Below, piece by piece: positions 9,328-16,926 of a stretch of DNA of 64,000 bases. Every line of letters starts with the position of its first letter. Position 1 is the stretch's first letter. Below the pieces are notes generated by a model. The model worked only from the letters and a program-made list of their open reading frames with translations, was not told where the DNA came from and did no database searches. Position numbers and translations under genes: made by a program. The stretch covers positions 84,070-148,069 of the forward strand of contig JACQYI010000061.1 of NCBI GenBank assembly GCA_016208305.1, in the 5' to 3' direction. The DNA is from Oscillatoriophycideae cyanobacterium NC_groundwater_1537_Pr4_S-0.65um_50_18 (GTDB lineage: Bacteria > Cyanobacteriota > Cyanobacteriia > Elainellales > Elainellaceae).

Positions 9328-10458
9328 CTAGGGCTTTGCCCAGGGCATAGGCTCGATCGCCTCGAAGGTTGTCGTCATCTTGTGGGGCGCATTCGTTTCT
9401 AGAGCATTTTGGATGGCCAGCACAATCTCGTTGTTGTGGAGAGAGAATTGGGTTGAAAGACGGCAAGGACGCTGTTCTCGAATCGCAGAGGCCATTTCAG
9501 CAACGCCTCGCGCAAAATCCATTTGCTGAGAGCCTTTGTTAAAGCGCCCCGTCGGTTTTTTGACAAGCGGATAGCGTCGCTTGATGGGATTGATGAAGAC
9601 TTTGCGCCGAATCTTAACCATCCGCTGAATGTGGACGGGCGCTCCGTAATACCAACAGTCATCGATTGAGAGAATGCCATCATCCCCAATAATTTTTAGC
9701 TCATGATCATGGGGGGCAACAATGCCGCAGGTCAGCCGAGCCACTACGCCAGACACAAACTTGATGCAAGCCACCGAAAAATCGGGAGCGTTGACCTCTA
9801 AGGGCACCTCTGTTTGCTTGTCGGGTACAAGGCAAGAGGAAAAAGCGGTGACAGACTCTGCGGGGCCAAAAAACGCTGTCAGCCAGGTTGTGTAATAGCC
9901 TGCATGTTCTAGCGTGCAGCCCACCTCAAATTCATCTTTGTAAGGCCAAGGCGTCCCAGATTCGCTTACCCATTTTTGGTAAGGCATCTTGTGAACTAGG
10001 CCGTCGTCCATTTCGGCATAGACCAACCGAACTTGGCCGACCTGCTGCTCTCGTAACGCTTTCCAAACGGTTTGAGCCGTTTCGCTCAGGACGTTGCAAG
10101 GTGCCGAAGAGAAATACAGACCTTGTCGCTCAGCAATCGCAACCAGATCTTCGGCCTGCGCCATCTCCATTGCGAACGGCTTTTCAGAGTAAACATGCTT
10201 GCCTGCCTCTAAACAGGCTTTAGAAACCTCGTAGTGGCTTCTGGGATTGGTCAAATTCAGGACAATCTCAACCCTTGAGTCTGCCAGCAGCTCATCCAGT
10301 GTCGGGTAAATTTTGGGAATGGAGTAGAAAGCTGCGAGTTTGGTGGCGCGCTCGCTCACCCGATCCATGACGCCGACTAGCTCTAGCTCAGGATGATTGG
10401 GCAGAGTTTTGAGATAGTAATCTGCGACGAAACCGCACCCAACAATCGCAATCCGCAT
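9328..10458 (-). CDS. Gfo/Idh/MocA-family NAD(P)-dependent oxidoreductase
   Basis: The start is ATG 10458 with GGGAG upstream (the frame also has TTG just before it). The N-terminal Rossmann motif is VGCGFVADYY near residue 6, and the family signature SEKPF with its Lys is near 94. The C-terminal half is the beta-sheet substrate domain (CTLEHAGYYTTWLTAFFG). Members act on sugars, inositols, or in nucleotide-sugar and biliverdin chemistry; the substrate cannot be read from sequence. It is separated by about 290 bp from crtW and probably transcribed on its own. Confidence 0.85.
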   Translation of the reverse strand: MRIAIVGCGFVADYYLKTLPNHPELELVGVMDRVSERATKLAAFYSIPKIYPTLDELLADSRVEIVLNLTNPRSHYEVSKACLEAGKHVYSEKPFAMEMAQAEDLVAIAERQGLYFSSAPCNVLSETAQTVWKALREQQVGQVRLVYAEMDDGLVHKMPYQKWVSESGTPWPYKDEFEVGCTLEHAGYYTTWLTAFFGPAESVTAFSSCLVPDKQTEVPLEVNAPDFSVACIKFVSGVVARLTCGIVAPHDHELKIIGDDGILSIDDCWYYGAPVHIQRMVKIRRKVFINPIKRRYPLVKKPTGRFNKGSQQMDFARGVAEMASAIREQRPCRLSTQFSLHNNEIVLAIQNALETNAPHKMTTTFEAIEPMPWAKP

Positions 10459-10750
10459 CAAAATTCTCCCGGTTTAGGCATTTCTGGCATTGATCAGCTT
10501 GTACGGGTAGAGCTTACCCAGCCAATGTGACTTCCCATCAAACTAACCGACTCTCCAGAGAAAATCCACTCAGATCGCAGCCAGAATCAGATAAATAACA
10601 ATATTGAGTTTGATTTCAAAGATTTTGCAAAGCTTCTAGCTCATGTTGCCTTCTGGATGATTTCGCTTAGAAGCTAGCTGTTTTAGTAGGTGAATGGAAT
10701 GAATTGTAAGATAGGCCAGCGATCGCGTAACCCATAGTGAGACAGGAATT

Positions 10751-11566
10751 CTACACAAATTTGCTCCGCGATGAACCCCTTCGGGCAGAGGGCAACTTGT
10801 ACCAAGGCAAATGAGGGTATTCATGGTGCTCCCAGTGATACCCAAAGTGATAGCAGGTCAAAAACGACCAAAAGATGGGGTAATGGCTGCTGATAGCTCG
10901 GTGTGGGTTGTTTCGCTCTAACTTCTTTTGTGCGATCGCCTGTTCTCGATGGGGCAAATAGGTGCCAAAGGCAAAAAGCTGCATAGAGCTAAGAACAATC
11001 GGCAATACCCAAAAAAGCATGAGATTGAGGCTAGGGACTTGAAAACCTAGGCGCAAGCCATGAAAGATAATGGTCATGCCGATCAGCAAGACCCACTTTT
11101 GTCGGGCATCTAGATACCCGTTCATAAATTTGAAATACCAGGCGAAGATGCCGCTATGAATGCCGTCATGATAGTCTGGATCGCCAATTTGCCCCGGCTG
11201 GCTATGGTGCTCCCAATGCTTAACAAAGTATTTTTTATAAGGTAGTAAGGCATAAAGGCTGATGGCGATCGTTCCTACCCACTGGTTGATCTGCCGATGC
11301 TGAGGCAACACGGTGCCATGCATGGCATCATGCGCGATGATGAATAATCCTGTGTGAAGGAAAGTGCGACCTAGAACCGCGATGCCTATCCAGACAGCGG
11401 GCACATGGCCGAGATTAAGTGAGAGCGAAACAATCAGACTGTAAACCCACAGACCCAACAGGGTTGAAGCAACCAAAATTCCGGTGTATGGTTCGACGGC
11501 AGTATTGAGGGAAGCTGCAAGATTTTTGGAGATAGTTTGCTGCGGCTGGCGATAGGACTTGTACAA
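10751..11566 (-). CDS. crtW: Beta-carotene ketolase CrtW-type
   Basis: A membrane di-iron enzyme that would add 4-keto groups to beta-ionone rings (echinenone, canthaxanthin). All histidine boxes of the desaturase/ketolase superfamily are intact: HDAMH, HWEHH and HWEHHEYPH, plus TYLPHR. GDPDYHDG and YHFGYHWEHHEYPHLPWY are typical of cyanobacterial CrtW rather than acyl-lipid desaturases. There are four hydrophobic segments. No upstream ATG is available; the start appears to be TTG at 11566 with GGGAG five bases upstream. A carotenoid hydroxylase-like CrtR/CrtG is not present nearby. Confidence 0.85.
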   Translation of the reverse strand: MYKSYRQPQQTISKNLAASLNTAVEPYTGILVASTLLGLWVYSLIVSLSLNLGHVPAVWIGIAVLGRTFLHTGLFIIAHDAMHGTVLPQHRQINQWVGTIAISLYALLPYKKYFVKHWEHHSQPGQIGDPDYHDGIHSGIFAWYFKFMNGYLDARQKWVLLIGMTIIFHGLRLGFQVPSLNLMLFWVLPIVLSSMQLFAFGTYLPHREQAIAQKKLERNNPHRAISSHYPIFWSFLTCYHFGYHWEHHEYPHLPWYKLPSARRGSSRSKFV

Positions 11567-12063
11567 ACTGACTCCCTAGAGAAGATCATCCAAAACTGAA
11601 CGATTACCACTATAAATTTAAGAAGATTTATTAAGATCTACTCTCCAGAGGATTTTAACCTGTACCAGGTCAGAAAAAGCCTTAAATCCTTCCTTGGGTA
11701 CACCCACAGCTGGGAACCTCCACGATTTGTCAGCTCGTGAGCAAATTAGCTAGAAGGATTTTTGCCTGAAAGATTTTTGCCTGAAAGATTCTTTGAAATT
11801 TGCCATCCTGACAAGATGTTTGAAAAGTCCAACTGTGGGTAGCGAAAAGTTTCAGATCCCCCTAAATCCCCGCGCTATCGCGCCGCTGCGCTAGAAAAAA
11901 GGGGGACTTTGAATTCATTTCCCCCCTTTTTAAGGGGGCAGGGGGGATCAACAGGTGCTTAAAATCACAGCCGACCACTTTATCAAACATCCTCTGAGCA
12001 GTTGAAGTTGTCTATTTAGCTCAACACCCCCAATAATCAGACCAGTGTTGAGGCGATCGCGGC
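11567..12063. other. Intergenic region between divergent genes, with an inverted-repeat element
   Basis: Between the divergent crtW and hydrolase genes, so it should contain both promoters. No coding potential seen. It has short tandem words (AGGATTTTTGCCTGAAAG repeated around 11756-11790) and a MITE-like element at 11855-11949. Confidence 0.45.
11855..11949. repeat. MITE-like inverted-repeat element
   Basis: About 95 bp with terminal inverted repeats (GATCCCCCTAAATCCCC at the left, the complement of GATCCCCCCTGCCCCC at the right) and an internal CCCCCCTTTTTAAGGGGG palindrome. This pattern is a familiar dispersed element of cyanobacterial genomes. A GC-rich block (CGCGCTATCGCGCCGCTGCG) interrupts the left arm. 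Confidence 0.6.
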
Positions 12064-13014
12064 ATGGCAAAAATGACAGATTGGTGGCAGACGACCTTTC
12101 CGGCGGGTCGGCAAACGCTCCATATTTTGGATGCAGGTAATCGTAAAGTGGCGATCGCCTATGGCGAGATCGGCTCAGGGCAAACCCTGATTTTGCTACA
12201 TGGCATTGGCAGCTGGAGCTATAACTGGCAATCTTGCATTGAGCCACTGTCGCGATCGTTTCGGGTGATTTGTGTGGATGCCAAAGGCTACGGCTTTTCT
12301 GAGACACCGCCGCCGCCTGAGCGAGTGGGGCATCAGCAGGTGGAGTTAGTGCGCATTATTCAGGCGCTGAGCCACCTACCTGTGATCGTTGCTGCTGAAT
12401 CTTTGGGGGCGCTGACGGCTCTGGCGGTTGCTCAAGACCAGCCCGATTTAATTGAGCGCTTGATTGTGATTAATGTACCGATTTTTCCGCAAAAGCTTCC
12501 TAGTCCGGCGATGCGAGCGATCGCCCAATTGCCGCTGCCGCTGATTCGCTGGGTCGATCGCAGTCGGCTCCTCCGCTTATTTGCGCCGCTCGTGCGCTAT
12601 GGGGCGCGTCAAGTCCGGCGAGAGGTGGTGGCCGATCCCGCTGCTATTACCTCAGAAGAGATCTACTGGCTGACTTACCCTTACTTAAACGTGCCAGGAA
12701 CCTTGACCCAATTTGCGACCGACTTACAGTTGGCAGCAAGGGAGATCGATCGCCTCCAGTCGCAGTCGTTGACGAATGACGCGCAGCCTAACCTCATTGC
12801 CAACATTCAGCAGCATCTCGATCGCGTGACCTGCCCTACCTTGATTCTTTGGTCAGAATGCGATCGCTGGTTTCCAGTAGAGGACGGGATTAGATTGCAA
12901 GCAAAGTTACCCCAGGCGCAGCTTCAGATTATTGCTGGATGTGGGCATGTGGCGTCTAGAGGCAACCCCGAAGCGGTGAGTGCCGCTATCTTAGCTTTTT
13001 GTGGTTTTGCCTAG
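12064..13014 (+). CDS. Alpha/beta-fold hydrolase
   Basis: A 316-residue protein with the oxyanion motif LLHGIGSWSYNW, the nucleophile elbow AESLG (Ser113 counted from 12064), an acid in WSECDRWFPVEDG and the catalytic His in AGCGHVAS. The fold is clear; the substrate is not. A lid region (about 155-215) is Arg-rich. Two starts are possible, 12064 or ATG 12073; neither has a strong ribosome site. It converges with the small gene at 13028. Confidence 0.82.
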   Translation: MAKMTDWWQTTFPAGRQTLHILDAGNRKVAIAYGEIGSGQTLILLHGIGSWSYNWQSCIEPLSRSFRVICVDAKGYGFSETPPPPERVGHQQVELVRIIQALSHLPVIVAAESLGALTALAVAQDQPDLIERLIVINVPIFPQKLPSPAMRAIAQLPLPLIRWVDRSRLLRLFAPLVRYGARQVRREVVADPAAITSEEIYWLTYPYLNVPGTLTQFATDLQLAAREIDRLQSQSLTNDAQPNLIANIQQHLDRVTCPTLILWSECDRWFPVEDGIRLQAKLPQAQLQIIAGCGHVASRGNPEAVSAAILAFCGFA

Positions 13015-13027
13015 TTCAGGCTTTGGC

Positions 13028-13321
13028 TTAAGCAGAGATCTGATAGCTCGATTCAGGCCAGTCTGCGTTATCGGCAGGAATTAAATCAGGATTACGGAGG
13101 CTAATCCACAGGCTGTAGCTATTTTCTGCTGCCGTTACGGCGACTTGTGTTTGTCTAATTAGTTTGCAAGCTTGAAGGTAAAGGGAAGCGCGCTCGCTTG
13201 GCCCTACGGTTTGCGCTCGGTAAAACAACTCACCCTCGTAGGTCATGCCATCTTGAACACGGCTATTGAACCAAAACTTAAAGGGACGACAGTCGACTTC
13301 TGAAATGACTGGAGGCAACAC
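13028..13321 (-). CDS. Small conserved-looking hypothetical protein
   Basis: A 97-residue soluble protein with GTG or TTG start and AGG six bases upstream. It has good codon composition, no membrane segment and no motif I recognise; one segment is SLYLQACKLIRQTQVAV. It ends 13 bp from the convergent hydrolase gene, which supports it being real rather than an antisense artefact. Function unknown. Confidence 0.5.
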   Translation of the reverse strand: MLPPVISEVDCRPFKFWFNSRVQDGMTYEGELFYRAQTVGPSERASLYLQACKLIRQTQVAVTAAENSYSLWISLRNPDLIPADNADWPESSYQISA

Positions 13322-13551
13322 GGCAAACCTACATTTTGGCTAAAGTGTGGAGTCTCGTTAGGAATAGGGTGAAATAATCCTTGTCTGTACGGGCACACAA
13401 AATAGACTATTTCGCAGTATTACGCTTGACAATAGCTAGTATAGCTACCGCTACTTTCGATCCCCAGATTGAACAGCAGTCTTTATTATTTTCAACGAAA
13501 ATTAATATAAAAATTAATATATAGTCATTTAGCCGATCAGTATCTATCCCC

Positions 13552-14382
13552 ATGCCAGAAGGCCCTGAGATTAAGCGCGCCGCAGACAAGATAGCCAAAG
13601 CAATCGTCCGTCAGCCTGTTACTGGCTTGTTTTTCGCCTTCGAGCAGCTCAAACCCTACGAGCAGATTTTTCAGGGACGAGAAGTGCTGGCGGTGCAGCC
13701 CAGAGGCAAAGCCCTCCTCACCCGATTTGACAACCAGCTCAGCATTTATAGCCATAATCAGCTCTATGGTTTGTGGCTAATTCGTAAGCTGCATGACTAT
13801 CCACAGACCAATCGGCAGCTGCGGCTGGCTATTCACACCGAGAAAAAATCAGCCCTTCTGTACAGTGCGTCCGATATTGAGGTGCTGGATGATGTGGCGA
13901 TCGCCTTCCACCCTTTTTTGAGTAAGTTGGGCTTGGATCTGCTAGATGAGGCCACTTCGCTAGAGCAGGTCATGGCGCGATTTCAAGATCGGGCTTTTCA
14001 GCGGCGGCGGCTGGTGGGTTTGCTACTCGATCAGCATTTTCTCTGTGGATTGGGAAACTACTTGCGCAGCGAAGTGCTGTTTGTGGCAAAAGTTCATCCC
14101 TCTTATCGTCCGGTAGATTGTAGCCCGACTCAAGTTGAGGCGTTGGCCAAAGCGGCGATCGCGCTTCCACGCCAGTCTTATCTGTCTAATGGCATTACCA
14201 ACAACCTCCAACTGGCTCAGCAGCTCAAAGCTGAGGGCAAACGCCGCAGAGACTATCGACATTATGTGTTTGGACGGCAAGGGCAGCCCTGCTATCTCTG
14301 TGGAGCTACAATTTTGCGAGAAGAACTCGGCGGCAGACGGTGCTACTATTGCCCGATCTGTCAGATGGAGGGGCGATCGTAA
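13552..14382 (+). CDS. nei: Endonuclease VIII / Fpg-family DNA glycosylase
   Basis: A base-excision repair glycosylase-lyase for oxidised bases. Pro2 and Glu3 of the start MPEGPEIKRAADKI are the catalytic pair after Met removal. The helix-two-turn-helix region includes LLLDQHFLCGLGNYLRSEVLF, read here as two adjoining pieces around residues 157-177. The C-terminal zinc finger has CYLC and CPIC pairs (residues about 247-271). MPEGPEI with an Ile-Lys-Arg continuation favours Nei over MutM. Length 276 is normal. The upstream region is very AT-rich. Confidence 0.88.
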   Translation: MPEGPEIKRAADKIAKAIVRQPVTGLFFAFEQLKPYEQIFQGREVLAVQPRGKALLTRFDNQLSIYSHNQLYGLWLIRKLHDYPQTNRQLRLAIHTEKKSALLYSASDIEVLDDVAIAFHPFLSKLGLDLLDEATSLEQVMARFQDRAFQRRRLVGLLLDQHFLCGLGNYLRSEVLFVAKVHPSYRPVDCSPTQVEALAKAAIALPRQSYLSNGITNNLQLAQQLKAEGKRRRDYRHYVFGRQGQPCYLCGATILREELGGRRCYYCPICQMEGRS

Positions 14383-14582
14383 TAGTTTTTTTGTAACATA
14401 GACGGAGGGGCGGTTATGAGCTTAATGTTTCTCTCAGAGAACTACCCAGACTATTGATTAAGAGTTTTAATAGGTTGCCACATATACAGGCTGCCTCTAC
14501 CTCGTACTGCTAGAGTATTGATGAAATCTTAGTTAAAATCACAACCCAATTTAAGCTCATACTTCATCTGGAGAAACACACA

Positions 14583-14867
14583 ATGCTTGAAAGCGGTAAA
14601 CGTGAAGACTTATCAACTGCTTCCACTAACCTGCAATCTGACCTACCAGTGCAGGAGCAGGATTGTATTTGGCAGCTTGAGTTACAAATCTTGACTGATG
14701 AGCAGGCAGTCCAAATCAAAGGTGGAGCTAAGACGAAAGGGAGGGGTGAGGGTTGGAGTAAACCTGGATTCTGGGGAGTCGCAGTGTGTACATCTCTGCC
14801 ACCTCAGTACTCGAAAATTCTGCACCTACTTGAGGAAAAGAATTCTTCGCAAGGCTCCTCTCACTAG
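14583..14867 (+). CDS. Candidate RiPP/bacteriocin precursor peptide with double-glycine leader
   Basis: A 94-residue peptide with a strong ribosome site (TGGAGAAA, eight bases upstream). The leader ends in LTDEQAVQIKGG, a textbook double-glycine processing motif (Gly47-Gly48), preceded by an acidic Leu-rich helix (CIWQLELQI). The predicted 46-residue core is basic and Gly/Lys-rich at its start (AKTKGRGEGWSKPGFWG), then hydrophobic with one Cys (VAVCTSLPP), then polar. It sits 460 bp upstream of a PoyD-like radical SAM epimerase and close to an ABC exporter remnant. I infer a modified, exported peptide; the modification cannot be predicted. The region is AT-richer than its surroundings. Confidence 0.6.
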   Translation: MLESGKREDLSTASTNLQSDLPVQEQDCIWQLELQILTDEQAVQIKGGAKTKGRGEGWSKPGFWGVAVCTSLPPQYSKILHLLEEKNSSQGSSH

Positions 14868-15332
14868 GTATACCTTTGATTATGGTCAATGCAACTAACT
14901 GCACCTCCTTCTAGTAGCTGTGATTGGAACCTACGCCTGTGGAGTCAGCTCAGTTAAAACCACCAACCTCCAACTTCTGACTACTATTTAAATTTTTCTA
15001 CACGAAGAGGCTAATTTAGCTGGGTTTTTGGTGTGACTATCTAATCATGTTACTCTCAACAACAAAAGATTATTGAGGGTAATATGATTAGAATGAAGCA
15101 TCTGCATAGCGAGAATTACAGGCTAGGTAGCCACTCAGAGTAGAGTGAGAAATTTACTCGAATCAACAGCTCCATCATTAAGCAACGGGGTATCGGATCC
15201 GTTTTGCTCGTCAGCCAATCGCCGACATCGCAACCTTGAAGGTTTCGCCGCAGAGCGGCGGGGAATGTACTCTTATTGAATTAAATGCAGTCTGAAGCAG
15301 TTTTTGTGCGGCAAAGCTAGTTCAGCATATTG
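14868..15332. other. Intergenic region between precursor and radical SAM gene
   Basis: No further precursor-like frame was found. A hairpin at about 15049-15081 (TTACTCTCAA / TTGAGGGTAA, one G-T mismatch) could terminate the precursor transcript. Around 15250 lies a GC-rich CGCCGCAGAGCGGCG palindrome within otherwise AT-rich DNA. Confidence 0.4.
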
Positions 15333-16724
15333 ATGAATGCTTTAGAGACGAGAGTGATGATAGAGACCGTAGCTCAAGTTAAGAGATTTTTCGAAAGATG
15401 GCAAGCTGATCCAGAGTTTAAGGAGCAATTGTTTGTAAATCCTCATCAAGCTATGAAGCGCTACAAGTTTGCTTCAAACTTGGATGGGCTTAGCTTTTTG
15501 TGGGATTCAAACTTTCATGAGAAGCCCGGTAATTCAGAGAAAGAGGTTCGTTCGCTTATCAAGTATCTCAAAGAATTTATTGAACAGTATGCGCCAATTG
15601 AGATCAGGAAAGAGCTATTGCAGCCTCCTGAAGATCCTCGCTTTAAAGCATGGTGGGAGCGACAGACTGCACGCGTAGATTCAATTTCAGAGCCAGGGAC
15701 TGCTACTATAGCTCGTGCTTATCCTCTATCTTTTGAACTTAGCCAAGGCTGCTCAGTAGGGTGCTGGTTTTGTGGAGTTTCTGCTCCTCATCTTAGTAAA
15801 GTCTTTGTTTATACTGATGAGAACAAAAAGCTGTGGAAAGAAGTGCTGAAGTTGATGAAACAAGTACTGGGTCCTATAGCTAGCTCAGGACTGTGTTACC
15901 ACGCAACTGATCCTTTCGATAATGCAGACTACGAAAAGTTCTGTATTGACTTCTATGAAATTTTGGGTACGTTTCCACAAACCACAACAGCTTTGGCAAT
16001 AAAAGACCCATCTCGAACGCGTAATTTTTTAAATTTATCTCATTCTAAAGGTCAGAAACATAATCGGTTTTCTATTCTTTCTCTCAAGATGTTGAAACAA
16101 GTGCATGAGGAGTTTAGTCCTGAGGAACTTGCCTTCACTAGTTTAGGATTTAGACACAAGGAAGTAGAGGATAATGAATCAAAGGTAAAGTCTGGAAGAG
16201 CTCGTACACGATACAGAAATCAGGTAGGGAATAGCTACGATGAAGCTGAAGACTTATCTGAAGGCTCGATTAGTACTACCATGGGTTTTCTAATCAACAT
16301 GGTTGAATTAAATATTAAGCTCATTAGCCCTTGTGTTGCTAATGATCGATGGACAGAGGGCTACCGAATTCATCTAGAGAGAAGTTTTACGAATGCTAGT
16401 CACCTTAAAACTATTCTCAATGAAATTTTAGAAAACCACATGCCCATAACAGTAGAGCATGTAGGCTTAATTAGGTTTCGCTCCGACTTGAAGTACGAAA
16501 GCTTTGCGGACGGATTTCAAGTCTCAACAAGATTCAAGATATTTAAGTTTCGTAATAATATATATGCTCAACATTTAGGAGAGCTTGTCCAGCAGGGAAA
16601 TAAAACTGCTCAAGAAATTTCAATTGCGCTTAGCGCTTGGGACATGCCAGCGGAAGAAGTGTTTAAGTCGCTCAATCTATTGTTTAAGTTGGGCATTCTG
16701 GACGATGAGCCTACTTTAAACTAA
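15333..16724 (+). CDS. Radical SAM RiPP maturase, PoyD-like amino-acid epimerase
   Basis: A radical SAM enzyme of about 463 residues. The cluster motif CSVGCWFC lies near residue 140, i.e. the CX3CX2C spacing. The N-terminal region FFERWQADPEFKEQLFVNP, the Trp-rich motif (FKAWWERQ), SFELSQGC and the C-terminal winged-helix-like part (about 415-460) match the family of peptide epimerases (PoyD/OspD type) that convert L- to D-residues in RiPP precursors. Starts possible at ATG 15333 or ATG 15357, the latter with a better GAGACGAGAG upstream. Composition is clearly more AT-rich than flanking housekeeping genes, suggesting acquisition. The likely substrate is the peptide encoded at 14583. Confidence 0.75.
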   Translation: MNALETRVMIETVAQVKRFFERWQADPEFKEQLFVNPHQAMKRYKFASNLDGLSFLWDSNFHEKPGNSEKEVRSLIKYLKEFIEQYAPIEIRKELLQPPEDPRFKAWWERQTARVDSISEPGTATIARAYPLSFELSQGCSVGCWFCGVSAPHLSKVFVYTDENKKLWKEVLKLMKQVLGPIASSGLCYHATDPFDNADYEKFCIDFYEILGTFPQTTTALAIKDPSRTRNFLNLSHSKGQKHNRFSILSLKMLKQVHEEFSPEELAFTSLGFRHKEVEDNESKVKSGRARTRYRNQVGNSYDEAEDLSEGSISTTMGFLINMVELNIKLISPCVANDRWTEGYRIHLERSFTNASHLKTILNEILENHMPITVEHVGLIRFRSDLKYESFADGFQVSTRFKIFKFRNNIYAQHLGELVQQGNKTAQEISIALSAWDMPAEEVFKSLNLLFKLGILDDEPTLN

Positions 16725-16767
16725 GTAGAGCATAGCTCATTTTATTGATGTAGTTCTGAGTATTAGT

Positions 16768-16926
16768 TCAACTTGACAAGTACTCAAAATATTCATCAAG
16801 CTGTAGCTCCAATTCTTCTGGTTCTCCCTGGATCTTTAATCTTCCATCTTCCAGAACCACAATCCAGTCAGCATGCTTAACAACTTTGGGTCTATGACTG
16901 ATTAAAATATGTGGTTCTTTGCTAGC
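16768..16926 (-). pseudogene. C-terminal stump of a peptide-exporting ABC transporter
   Basis: Reading leftward, the frame encodes an ABC ATPase C-terminus of about 50 residues with the H-loop ILISHRPKVVKHADWIVV followed by LEDGRLKIQGEPEEL and a stop. The ISHRP...ADWI form is the one I associate with peptidase-containing (bacteriocin) exporters of cyanobacteria. Walker A, the signature motif, the membrane domain and any peptidase domain are absent; at about 16920 the frame runs into the hemagglutinin remnant. It is tail-to-tail with the radical SAM gene. Confidence 0.65.

Noticed and set aside
13407..13598. 63-codon minus-strand frame overlapping the nei start
   Set aside because: AT-rich chance frame covering the nei promoter.
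14698..14898. 66-codon frame overlapping the precursor peptide in another phase
   Set aside because: The overlapping frame with a ribosome site and an intact double-glycine leader explains the region better.
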